Source of the DNA: an uncultured Collinsella sp.
GTDB lineage: Bacteria; Actinomycetota; Coriobacteriia; Coriobacteriales; Coriobacteriaceae
Direction: 5' to 3'
NCBI GenBank assembly: GCA_938023905.1
Contig: CALJCO010000109.1
Location: forward strand, 1 to 8,263
DNA: 8,263 nt
The stretch's first letter is position 1. Each line of letters begins with the position of its first letter. The position numbers and the translations under genes are program-made. Positions 1-5,482 of the stretch are shown here, in pieces. Below the pieces are notes generated by a model. The model ran no database searches and was not told where the DNA came from. It saw nothing but the letters and a program-made list of their open reading frames with translations.

Positions 1-57
1 CCCAGATTGCCCATGCGCGCAAAAGTGCGTCTCGGCAATCTGGGGCCCGTCCCCTTT
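1..57. repeat. Palindromic element with 11-bp arms and GC-rich tail
   Basis: A perfect 11-base inverted repeat (1-11 CCCAGATTGCC against 34-44) encloses a second small stem (15-20 against 25-30, AAAA loop, with G-U pairs). It is followed by GGGGCCCGTCCCC (42-54) and TTT. Read on the minus strand it lies just downstream of the xerD stop, and its tail reads AAAGGGGACGG, resembling AAAGGGGTCAGG at the edge of the element at 5057-5158. No T-run follows the stem inside the window, so it is not an obvious terminator. It begins at base 1 and may be cut by the window edge. A dispersed REP-like palindrome is my inference. Confidence 0.5.
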
Positions 58-59
58 AG

Positions 60-71
60 TATTTATAAATA
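60..71. repeat. 12-bp AT palindrome downstream of xerD
   Basis: TATTTATAAATA is a perfect 12-base palindrome in otherwise GC-rich DNA, 17 bases beyond the xerD stop codon. It lies between the stop and the palindromic element at 1-57. It has no T-run or recognisable binding-site identity, so its function is unknown. Confidence 0.35.
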
Positions 72-88
72 TGCAGGTCAGCGATGTG

Positions 89-1030
89 TTAACGATGCGC
101 CAGCGGGTGCGCCGCCAGATAGACCTCGGTCAGTTGCGTACGATCGACATGCGTGTAGACCTGCGTGGTCGATATATCGGCATGTCCCAAGATCTCCTGC
201 AGCACACGGAGGCCTGCGCCGCCCGCAAGCATATGGGTGGCAAAGGAGTGACGCAGCGTATGGGGATGGAGTCCCACCAGTCCCACCTGGTGCCCGTAGC
301 GCTCACAGATGGCATGGATGCCCTGGCGCGACAGACGGCGGCCGTTCTTATTTAAAAAGACCGCCGAGGTCTCGGTTCCGCGGGAATGGGCCGCCAAGCG
401 AGAACGCCCCTCAGTTACATAGAGCGTCAGAGCTCGCGCCGCGCTTCCCACCAGCGGGGACAGGCGTTCCTTTGAGCCCTTACCGCGAACGAGCACAAAG
501 CCATCGTCGATATGGATATCGCCCACATCGAGCCCCACCAACTCGCTCACACGCAAACCGCATCCGTAGAGCACTTCCAAGATGGCATGGTCGCGCAAGC
601 CCATCTCGCCCTCGGGGAAGTCTTGATCGAGCAGCGCCGAGACATCCTCCACCGATAGATACTCCGGCAAACGCTCAGCCTTTTTAGGCAGGCGCAACGC
701 CGCCGTTGGATTTTGGGCCACAGCCCCATCGCGCACCAAAAAGGCATGCAGGCCCTTCACTGCCGCAAGCGCACGCTCCACCGAGGCATCGGAATAGCCC
801 CCATCGCGACGGTCGGCGACAAAGCCCTCCACGACCTGACGGGTCACCTCTTCAAAAGACACAATACCCGCCCGCTCCAGATAGGCGCAGTACGTCGTCA
901 GGTCACGACGATAGGCCGCAATCGTGTTGCGCGCCAAACCCCGCTCGACCGCGAGGTAATCGAGATACTCCCCCGCCGCCACGGCGAGCGACGAGGGAGT
1001 AGCTTCGGTATGTTCTTTGTTCGCCGGCAC
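89..1030 (-). CDS. xerD: Tyrosine site-specific recombinase, XerD type
   Basis: A 313-residue tyrosine recombinase. The N-terminal SAM-like core-binding domain spans about residues 13-100 (LARNTIAAYRRDL at 32-44) and the catalytic domain about 120-305. All six catalytic positions are visible: Arg160 (in GCGLRVSEL), Lys184 (RGKGSKER), His257 and Arg260 (HPHTLRHSFATHM), His283 (LGHADISTT) and nucleophile Tyr292. Family members resolve chromosome dimers at dif with a partner recombinase, or act alone as XerS/XerH-like enzymes. Length and motif spelling favour the chromosomal XerD/XerC type over an integrase of a mobile element. I chose the GTG at 1030: it gives the usual family length, whereas the longer frame to 1183 adds 51 non-homologous residues antiparallel to nothing and overlapping pyrG. 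The GTG lies 2 bases after the pyrG TAA, so translational coupling is likely. XerC versus XerD cannot be settled here. Confidence 0.9.
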   Translation of the reverse strand: MPANKEHTEATPSSLAVAAGEYLDYLAVERGLARNTIAAYRRDLTTYCAYLERAGIVSFEEVTRQVVEGFVADRRDGGYSDASVERALAAVKGLHAFLVRDGAVAQNPTAALRLPKKAERLPEYLSVEDVSALLDQDFPEGEMGLRDHAILEVLYGCGLRVSELVGLDVGDIHIDDGFVLVRGKGSKERLSPLVGSAARALTLYVTEGRSRLAAHSRGTETSAVFLNKNGRRLSRQGIHAICERYGHQVGLVGLHPHTLRHSFATHMLAGGAGLRVLQEILGHADISTTQVYTHVDRTQLTEVYLAAHPLAHR

Positions 1031-1032
1031 CC

Positions 1033-2694
1033 TTAGTCCGTAGCGAGGTTCATGGGCGTCACCTGCAGGCGATCGACACCCTCGTGCTGACCGATCGAGG
1101 CACGCACGAACTCTCGGAACAGCGGCTGCGGGTTGGTCGGGCGGCTCTTGAACTCGGGGTGAGCCTGGGTTGCCACATACCACGGATGCACGTCGCGCGG
1201 CAGCTCGACCATCTCGACCAGGCGCTCGTCGGGCGACAGACCCGAGATAACCAAGCCGGCGTCCTCGAGCTGGTCACGGAAAGCGTTGTTGAACTCAAAG
1301 CGGTGACGGTGACGCTCGTAGACGAGTTCCTCGCCATATGCCTCGCGAGCAAGGGTATCGGCGGCGAGCTTGCACGGATAGGCGCCCAGGCGCATGGTGC
1401 CGCCCTTCTCGGTCACGTCCTCCTGCGAGCTCATCAGATCGATGACGCTATACGGACCGTCCGGATCAAACTCGGAGGAGCTGGCACCGGCAAGGCCAAC
1501 GACATTGCGGGCGAACTCGCACACGGCCACCTGCATACCCAGGCAAATGCCCAGATACGGAATCTTGTGCTCACGGGCAAACTCGGCCGCGAGGATTTTG
1601 CCCTCCAGGGCGCGCTTGCCAAAGCCGCCGGGAACCAGGATGCCCGAGGCGTCGCCCAGAACCACGGAGACATTCTGCTCGTCGAGGCTCTCGCCGTCGA
1701 CCAGCTGGACGTCCACATGGCGATCGTAGAAGACGCCCGCATGGTGCAGGGCCTCGATAACCGACAGGTACGCATCGGGCAGCTGCGTGTACTTACCCAC
1801 GACGGCGATCTTCACCTTGTCGGCGTGATGGTTGGCGTGATTCTGTTTGCGCAGGAACTCGTTCCACTCGGTCATGTCGCGCTCACGCGGGTCCAGACCC
1901 AGGCGCTCGCAAATGCGCAGGTCAAAGTCCTGCTCGGCAAGCAGCTGCGGAACATCGTAAATGCTCGCGCAGTCCTCGTTGGTAAAGACGCAATCGGTGT
2001 CGACATCGCAGAAGCTTGCGATCTTTCCGCGGATAGCGTCATCGATATGGTGATCGGAGCGCAGCACGATAATGTCGGGTTGGATGCCAAAGCTGCGGAG
2101 CTCCTTGACAGAATGCTGCGTGGGCTTGGTCTTGACCTCGTGGGCGGCGGCGATATAGGGAACGAGCGACACATGGATGTAGCAGACGTTCTCGGGGCCG
2201 GCCTCCTTGCGGTACTGGCGGATGGCCTCAACAAACGGCTGCGACTCGATGTCGCCGATCGTGCCGCCCAGCTCGGTGATGACTACATCGGAGCCGGTCT
2301 GCTCCTCGATGCGACGGAACTTGTCCTTAATGGCATTGGTGACGTGGGGAATCACCTGCACGGTACCGCCCAAAAAGTCGCCGCGACGCTCGCGGGCGAT
2401 TAGGCTTTTGTAGATGGCACCGGTCGTAAAGTTGGAATCGCGGGTCAGGTTCTCATCAATAAAGCGCTCGTAATGACCCAGGTCCAGGTCGGACTCGTAA
2501 CCGTCCTCGGTTACAAAGACCTCACCATGCTGGAACGGGCTCATGGTACCGGGGTCGACGTTCAGATACGGGTCGGCCTTCTGCATCGTTACTTTGTAGC
2601 CACGCGACTTGAGCAGACGGCCCAGCGAGGCCGCGGTGATACCCTTGCCCAGGGACGAAACCACGCCACCGGTTACGAACACATGCTTGGTCAT
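1033..2694 (-). CDS. pyrG: CTP synthase (glutamine-hydrolysing)
   Basis: A 553-residue CTP synthase, full length for the family. It aminates UTP to CTP using ATP and glutamine-derived ammonia, the last step of de novo pyrimidine nucleotide synthesis, in the cytosol. The synthetase domain occupies about residues 1-285, with the P-loop GGVVSSLGKG at 9-18 and the metal-binding segment ITELGGTIGDIES at 139-151 (Glu141). The class I glutamine amidotransferase domain occupies about 295-535, with the oxyanion segment PGGFGKR at 355-361, nucleophile Cys384 in LGICLGMQ, and the His512/Glu514 pair in QAHPEFKSRP. The start ATG is preceded by AGGT about 9 bases upstream and gives the conserved N-terminus TKHVFVTGGV. 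It is the first gene of a probable pyrG-xerD unit. An upstream leader holds a DnaA box and alternative hairpins, described separately. Confidence 0.98.
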   Translation of the reverse strand: MTKHVFVTGGVVSSLGKGITAASLGRLLKSRGYKVTMQKADPYLNVDPGTMSPFQHGEVFVTEDGYESDLDLGHYERFIDENLTRDSNFTTGAIYKSLIARERRGDFLGGTVQVIPHVTNAIKDKFRRIEEQTGSDVVITELGGTIGDIESQPFVEAIRQYRKEAGPENVCYIHVSLVPYIAAAHEVKTKPTQHSVKELRSFGIQPDIIVLRSDHHIDDAIRGKIASFCDVDTDCVFTNEDCASIYDVPQLLAEQDFDLRICERLGLDPRERDMTEWNEFLRKQNHANHHADKVKIAVVGKYTQLPDAYLSVIEALHHAGVFYDRHVDVQLVDGESLDEQNVSVVLGDASGILVPGGFGKRALEGKILAAEFAREHKIPYLGICLGMQVAVCEFARNVVGLAGASSSEFDPDGPYSVIDLMSSQEDVTEKGGTMRLGAYPCKLAADTLAREAYGEELVYERHRHRFEFNNAFRDQLEDAGLVISGLSPDERLVEMVELPRDVHPWYVATQAHPEFKSRPTNPQPLFREFVRASIGQHEGVDRLQVTPMNLATD

Positions 2695-2708
2695 ATTGAG
2701 TTACCTGC

Positions 2709-2744
2709 ACTTCCCGTAGAAGTTGTTTATCCACATCTTACGGG
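2709..2744 (-). promoter_or_regulatory. pyrG leader with two mutually exclusive hairpins
   Basis: CCCGTA (2713-2718) is the perfect complement of TACGGG (2739-2744), giving a 6-bp stem with a 20-base loop. ACTTC (2709-2713) is the perfect complement of GAAGT (2719-2723), giving a 5-bp stem with a 5-base loop. The two cannot form together because both use 2713-2723. The shorter stem ends close to the pyrG Shine-Dalgarno region. No T-run follows either stem, so this does not look like the terminator attenuator described for pyrG in Bacillus. A role in control of translation is inference only. Confidence 0.35.
2727..2735 (+). promoter_or_regulatory. Consensus DnaA box in pyrG leader
   Basis: TTATCCACA matches the strongest known DnaA-binding 9-mer exactly (consensus TTATNCACA). 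It lies 33 bases upstream of the pyrG start codon and about 15 bases downstream of the predicted -10 box. A given 9-mer is expected about 0.06 times on both strands of a window this long, assuming even base composition. I see no second perfect copy beside it, so it is not an origin cluster. DnaA binding here is inference. Confidence 0.45.
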
Positions 2745-2749
2745 TCTTC

Positions 2750-2781
2750 ATTGTAATACTCGCGCCGCGGACCGTTCGCAA
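2750..2781 (-). promoter_or_regulatory. Probable sigma-70-type promoter of pyrG
   Basis: On the minus strand TTGCGA (2776-2781) is followed after 17 bases by TATTAC (2753-2758), each matching four of six consensus positions. TACAAT (2750-2755) is an alternative -10 with a longer spacer. It lies downstream of the regulator terminator and upstream of the pyrG leader, so a promoter is expected here. The exact start point is uncertain. Confidence 0.4.
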
Positions 2782-2814
2782 TTTTTCTCGCATGCGATTG
2801 CATTTCTCAATATT

Positions 2815-2848
2815 GAAACAAAACGCCGCCCAGTTTCCCAAGCGGCGT
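2815..2848 (-). terminator. Rho-independent terminator of the winged-helix gene
   Basis: On the minus strand ACGCCGC (2842-2848) pairs perfectly with GCGGCGT (2823-2829) around a 12-base loop, then runs into TTTTGTTTC. It starts 25 bases after the regulator stop codon and separates that gene from pyrG. Confidence 0.75.
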
Positions 2849-2872
2849 CGCTATGGCAAGGGTTACATGCTG

Positions 2873-3211
2873 CTATCGATCAGCAACCTCGCCCTCGAGC
2901 ATTTCTTGAACGAGCATGCCGGTACGGACACCCTCAAGATACCACTTGCCATGTTCGGTGAGGCAAATGCCATTTGCAAGCTGACCGCCGTCGTCGCTAT
3001 AACGCGAGACGACAACAATCATGCCTTCGGAATCCAAGCGATCGATTGCGGCGCGGGCACGATACGGCGAAACCCCCACGCGCTCGGCAAGCGTTTTGCG
3101 CGAGAAACCATACGGCCCGCCATTGTCTTCGGTTTGCTGGTCGATCTCCATCAACACCAGCACCTCGACACGCTTCATATCGTTGACACTCGCACGACCC
3201 TTGCCCGCCAT
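2873..3211 (-). CDS. Small winged-helix DNA-binding regulator, family uncertain
   Basis: A 112-residue cytosolic protein with a MarR/PadR-like winged-helix plan. Residues 12-30 form an amphipathic first helix (MKRVEVLVLMEIDQQ). Residues 36-63 read as a helix-turn-helix (SRKTLAERVGVSPYRARAAI; recognition helix about 48-60). Residues 64-83 fit the beta-wing (IVVVSRYSDDGGQLANGICL), and 85-107 a C-terminal helix. I do not recognise the exact family or its target. The ATG at 3211 was chosen because GAGGAGG sits 5 bases upstream, an almost ideal Shine-Dalgarno; the longer frame to 3265 would add 18 residues across that site. The gene stands alone, with a -10-like box and a palindrome about 120 bases upstream and a terminator downstream. 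Autoregulation through that palindrome is a guess. No effector domain is present, so any signal must be sensed by the small fold or a partner. Confidence 0.75.
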   Translation of the reverse strand: MAGKGRASVNDMKRVEVLVLMEIDQQTEDNGGPYGFSRKTLAERVGVSPYRARAAIDRLDSEGMIVVVSRYSDDGGQLANGICLTEHGKWYLEGVRTGMLVQEMLEGEVADR

Positions 3212-3323
3212 AGCAGCCTCCTCAAACCGAGCACGAGCATCTAACGCGCCGTGCGCGACCGACACACCTCACGATGGCAGGTAATATCCATCATGCGGCA
3301 TCCCGCTAAGGATGAAACAGTTA

Positions 3324-3339
3324 CGGTTATTGTATACCG
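3324..3339 (-). promoter_or_regulatory. -10-like box inside an imperfect palindrome, upstream of the regulator
   Basis: On the minus strand TATACAAT (3329-3336) resembles a -10 element, but no good -35 is visible at 16-18 bases. The box sits inside a 16-base imperfect palindrome, CGGTTATTGTATACCG on the plus strand, with CGGT/ACCG ends. This is the arrangement expected of an operator for the downstream winged-helix protein. Promoter and operator roles are both inferred. Confidence 0.35.
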
Positions 3340-3400
3340 CTCAAATTGTTTCCGGGCAGGTAAACGGCTTTTTTTCGCCGAAATAGGCGCTTTGTTGATC

Positions 3401-3433
3401 AAAAAGCCGTACCGGGCGCTAACCCGATACGGC
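3401..3433 (-). terminator. Rho-independent terminator of the DUF1846 gene
   Basis: On the minus strand an 11-bp stem (3423-3433 against 3406-3416, with one U-G pair and a 6-base loop) is followed directly by TTTTT (3401-3405). It begins 35 bases after the DUF1846 stop codon. It is a strong, canonical terminator that isolates this gene from the regulator. Confidence 0.85.
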
Positions 3434-3467
3434 CAAAATGCAATGCAATTACCGCGGTGCTTCAAAC

Positions 3468-4949
3468 TTAGCGATGGAAGAAACCGCGGCGCTCAAACTT
3501 GGGCTCGCAGCACACGTTGATACCCAGTTTGCGCAGTACCGTCTCGTCCGTCGGCGAGATAATCACGCTAAAGAAGGCATCGCAACCGCGCAGCTGCTCC
3601 AGGCCCGAAAGGACGCGAGCGGCCGTCTCACTCGTGGCCGAGGTGATCGATAGCGCCATAAGCGTCTCGTCGGTGTGGAGGCGCGGGTTTTTGCTGCCCA
3701 GGAAATGCGTCTTGAGCTTGCTGATGGGCTCGATCGCCTCATCGCTAATAACCTCGAGCTCAAGGTCGACGCCCGAGACATGCTTGAGGGCGTTCATAAT
3801 GAGCGAACTTGCGGCACCCAGGCGCGTGGAGGTCTTACCGGTCACCACGGAGCCATCGGGCATGACCATGGCACCCACGGGACCACCCGTCAGCTGCTCC
3901 CTGGTGAGGGCCGCCGAGCGCGCCGGTGAGTAGTTCTTATCGATGCCGGCTTTCTTCATAATAATCTTGAGACGGTCGACTTGCTCATCGCCCACGCCGG
4001 TACGGCGCACATTTTCGACCGCGGTAAAGTAGCGGCGGACGATCTCCATTTTGGAGGCATCGCGGCAGGCATCGTCATCGGTGATGGCAAAGCCAACCAT
4101 ATTGACGCCCATGTCCGTAGGGCTCTGGTAGGGGCTCTTGCCCAGGATCTTTTCCATCAGGGCACGGACTACCGGGAAGGCCTCGACGTCGCGGTTGTAG
4201 TTGACCGTGGTCTTGTTGTAGGCCTCAAGGTGGAACGAATCGATGATATTGGCATCGTCGAGGTCAGCCGTGGCGGCCTCGTAGGCAATATTGACCGGAT
4301 GCGTCAGAGGAAGATTCCAGACCGGGAAGGTCTCAAACTTGGCATAGCCGGCGGCGGTACCGTGCTTATGCTCGTGATACAGCTGCGAGAGGCAAGTGGC
4401 GAGCTTGCCCGAGCCGGGGCCGGGTGCCGTCACGACAACGAGCGGACGCGTGGTCTCGACAAACTCGTTCTTGCCGTAGCCATCGTCGGACACGATCAGA
4501 TCGACATCGTGCGGATACCCCTCGATAGGATAGTGCAGCTTGGCGGGAATGCCGAGCGCGTTCAGGCGGTTGCGGAACACATCGGCAGCAGGCTGGCCAG
4601 CGTACTGGGTGATGACCACAGCCGCGACGGCAAAGCCGTTGCCGCGGAACAGGTCAACCAGGCGCAGCACATCCTCGTCATAGGTAATGCCAAGGTCACC
4701 ACGAGCCTTGTTCTTCTCGATGTGGTTCGCGTTAATGGCGATGATGACCTCGACGTCGTCGGCTATGCTCTTGAGCATGCGAAACTTGCTGTCCGGCTCA
4801 AAACCCGGCAGCACGCGGCTCGCATGATAGTCATCGAACAGCTTACCGCCAAACTCCAAATAGAGCTTGCCACCAAACTGCGAGATGCGCTCCTTAATGT
4901 GAGCAGCCTGCAGCTCGATATACTTCGCATTGTCGAAACCCTGGCGCAT
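3468..4949 (-). CDS. DUF1846 / UPF0371 family protein, function unknown
   Basis: A 493-residue protein of the DUF1846 (UPF0371) family, full length for the family. Recognisable segments are the N-terminus GFDNAKYIELQ (4-14), FGGKLFDDYHASRVLPGF (33-50), the glycine-rich APGPGSGK (175-182), which resembles a nucleotide-binding loop, and HYPIEGYPHDVDLIVSDDGYG (139-159, described by position). No signal peptide or membrane segment is seen, so it is probably cytosolic. The biochemical role of the family is not known to me; nucleotide or phosphate binding by the 175-182 loop is inference. The ATG at 4949 was chosen because GGGAG lies 6 bases upstream and the N-terminus then matches the family; the frame to 4973 adds only 8 residues and would include the ribosome binding site. 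It is monocistronic, with its own -10 box and terminator. Confidence 0.9.
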   Translation of the reverse strand: MRQGFDNAKYIELQAAHIKERISQFGGKLYLEFGGKLFDDYHASRVLPGFEPDSKFRMLKSIADDVEVIIAINANHIEKNKARGDLGITYDEDVLRLVDLFRGNGFAVAAVVITQYAGQPAADVFRNRLNALGIPAKLHYPIEGYPHDVDLIVSDDGYGKNEFVETTRPLVVVTAPGPGSGKLATCLSQLYHEHKHGTAAGYAKFETFPVWNLPLTHPVNIAYEAATADLDDANIIDSFHLEAYNKTTVNYNRDVEAFPVVRALMEKILGKSPYQSPTDMGVNMVGFAITDDDACRDASKMEIVRRYFTAVENVRRTGVGDEQVDRLKIIMKKAGIDKNYSPARSAALTREQLTGGPVGAMVMPDGSVVTGKTSTRLGAASSLIMNALKHVSGVDLELEVISDEAIEPISKLKTHFLGSKNPRLHTDETLMALSITSATSETAARVLSGLEQLRGCDAFFSVIISPTDETVLRKLGINVCCEPKFERRGFFHR

Positions 4950-4988
4950 GAATGGCTCCCGTCCCGTTTCCAATTAATGTTCTAGGCG

Positions 4989-4994
4989 ATTATA
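4989..4994 (-). promoter_or_regulatory. -10 box of the DUF1846 gene
   Basis: A perfect TATAAT on the minus strand lies 39 bases upstream of the DUF1846 start, predicting a leader of about 30 bases. The -35 region at 16-18 bases upstream is poor (CATCGG/GCATCG), so either an activator or a weak promoter is implied. Confidence 0.55.
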
Positions 4995-5056
4995 ACGGAG
5001 CAAACCCTCCCCGATGCCCAGGCCATCAACAGGCACCAACCAAACACGCGCTTGAT

Positions 5057-5160
5057 AAGTTGCGGTGGAATAGTTCCCGCTTAGTCCCTCAGGACACACA
5101 AACAGGAGCTATTCCACCGCAACTTCCCCTTTTTTGGTACAAGCTAACCTGACCCCTTTG
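5057..5160. repeat. Long hairpin element with 17-21-bp stem and six-T run
   Basis: AAGTTGCGGTGGAATAG (5057-5073) is the perfect reverse complement of 5109-5125. The stem extends through one U-G pair to 21 pairs (5057-5077 against 5105-5125). A small inner stem GTCC/GGAC (5084-5087, 5092-5095) sits in the loop. The plus side continues CCCC then TTTTTT (5130-5135), and further right AACCTGACCCCTTTG. Read on the minus strand, the far edge AAAGGGGTCAGG resembles AAAGGGGACGG in the element at 1-57. No plus-strand gene precedes it, so a simple terminator is unlikely. It lies just upstream of the DUF1846 promoter region. A REP/MITE-like non-autonomous element is the best fit but is unproven. Confidence 0.55.
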
Positions 5161-5204
5161 CATCAATAATGGAAACATCGCAGGTGGAGCATAAGTCAGC
5201 GAGC

Positions 5205-5298
5205 GCCCGCCAGAGCGAGCAAGGTGACGTGAAAGAGGAGGGCATAGGCCTTTTGGCCATGCCCGACGATTGAACGTCAGATTGCCGCTCTGGCGGGC
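5205..5298. repeat. 94-base branched palindromic element
   Basis: The outer arms GCCCGCCAGAGCG (5205-5217) and 5286-5298 pair over 13 perfect bases. After a single bulged A, GCAA (5219-5222) pairs with TTGC (5282-5285); then TGACGT (5225-5230) pairs with ACGTCA (5274-5279). At the centre a second hairpin forms: GGGCAT (5240-5245) with ATGCCC (5259-5264) and GGCC (5247-5250) with GGCC (5255-5258), TTTT loop. Nearly the whole element is therefore base-paired. It has no usable coding capacity and no T-run. Such compact structures are typical of dispersed intergenic repeats or of structured RNAs; which applies here cannot be told from one copy. Confidence 0.6.
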
Positions 5299-5314
5299 TT
5301 GCAGCGTCGAGTGA

Positions 5315-5482
5315 TTCCGGCGTTTGGTAAAACGCCGGAACACAAGAGCGCCCCCTCCCGCGCACGGAACGGGAGGAGGCTAAAGGTAGGAGTCTACCGG
5401 TGGGGTTACCCCACCGGACAGACGATGACCAGGTGATCCTTTACAGGATCGTCATGGTTTCCGTGGGGTACCCAAGGGGTAC
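5315..5482. repeat. Cluster of hairpins downstream of the arcD-like gene
   Basis: Five stems follow one another: 5315-5325 with 5330-5340 (11 perfect pairs, GGTA loop); 5354-5360 with 5370-5376 (CCTCCCG/CGGGAGG); 5397-5405 with 5409-5417 (CCGGTGGGG/CCCCACCGG); 5435-5440 with 5445-5450 (GATCCT/AGGATC); and 5468-5473 with 5477-5482 (GTACCC/GGGTAC), which touches the carrier stop codon. Two alternatives are also possible: 5385-5389 with 5394-5398 (GGTAG/CTACC) and 5421-5426 with 5448-5453 (GACGAT/ATCGTC). None is followed by a T-run on the minus strand, so I cannot name any one as the terminator of the carrier gene. As RNA this would be a heavily folded 3' untranslated region. Confidence 0.55.

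Noticed and set aside
1031..1183. N-terminal extension of the recombinase
   Set aside because: The added 51 residues are Pro/Arg-rich and read through the pyrG 3' end in another frame; the GTG at 1030 gives the normal family length.
1084..2403. 439-codon open frame on the plus strand
   Set aside because: It is exactly antisense to pyrG, whose motifs are complete; its translation is low-complexity and matches no family I know. It results from GC-biased third codon positions.
2727..2735. Replication origin indicated by the DnaA box
   Set aside because: Only one perfect 9-mer is seen, with no cluster, no AT-rich unwinding region and no dnaA/dnaN genes nearby.
3365..3380. CGGC/GCCG hairpin with a T7 loop
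   Set aside because: The T-run is in the loop and the stem has only four pairs, so it is neither a terminator nor a convincing structure.
3981..4985. 334-codon open frame on the plus strand
   Set aside because: It is antisense to the well-recognised DUF1846 gene, with no ribosome site or recognisable domain.
5057..5135. Plus-strand Rho-independent terminator (21-bp stem plus six Ts)
   Set aside because: No plus-strand gene lies upstream, and four Cs separate the stem from the T-run; a repeat element explains the structure better.
5089..5365. Short minus-strand open frames (84 and 73 codons) in the intergenic gap
   Set aside because: They run through the palindromic elements, have no clear ribosome site and give Arg/Ser/Pro-rich proteins with no recognisable features.
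5057..5482. CRISPR array or known RNA gene (tRNA, tmRNA, SRP RNA, RNase P)
   Set aside because: The hairpins differ from one another and are not evenly spaced direct repeats; no signature segment of the named RNAs is seen on either strand.
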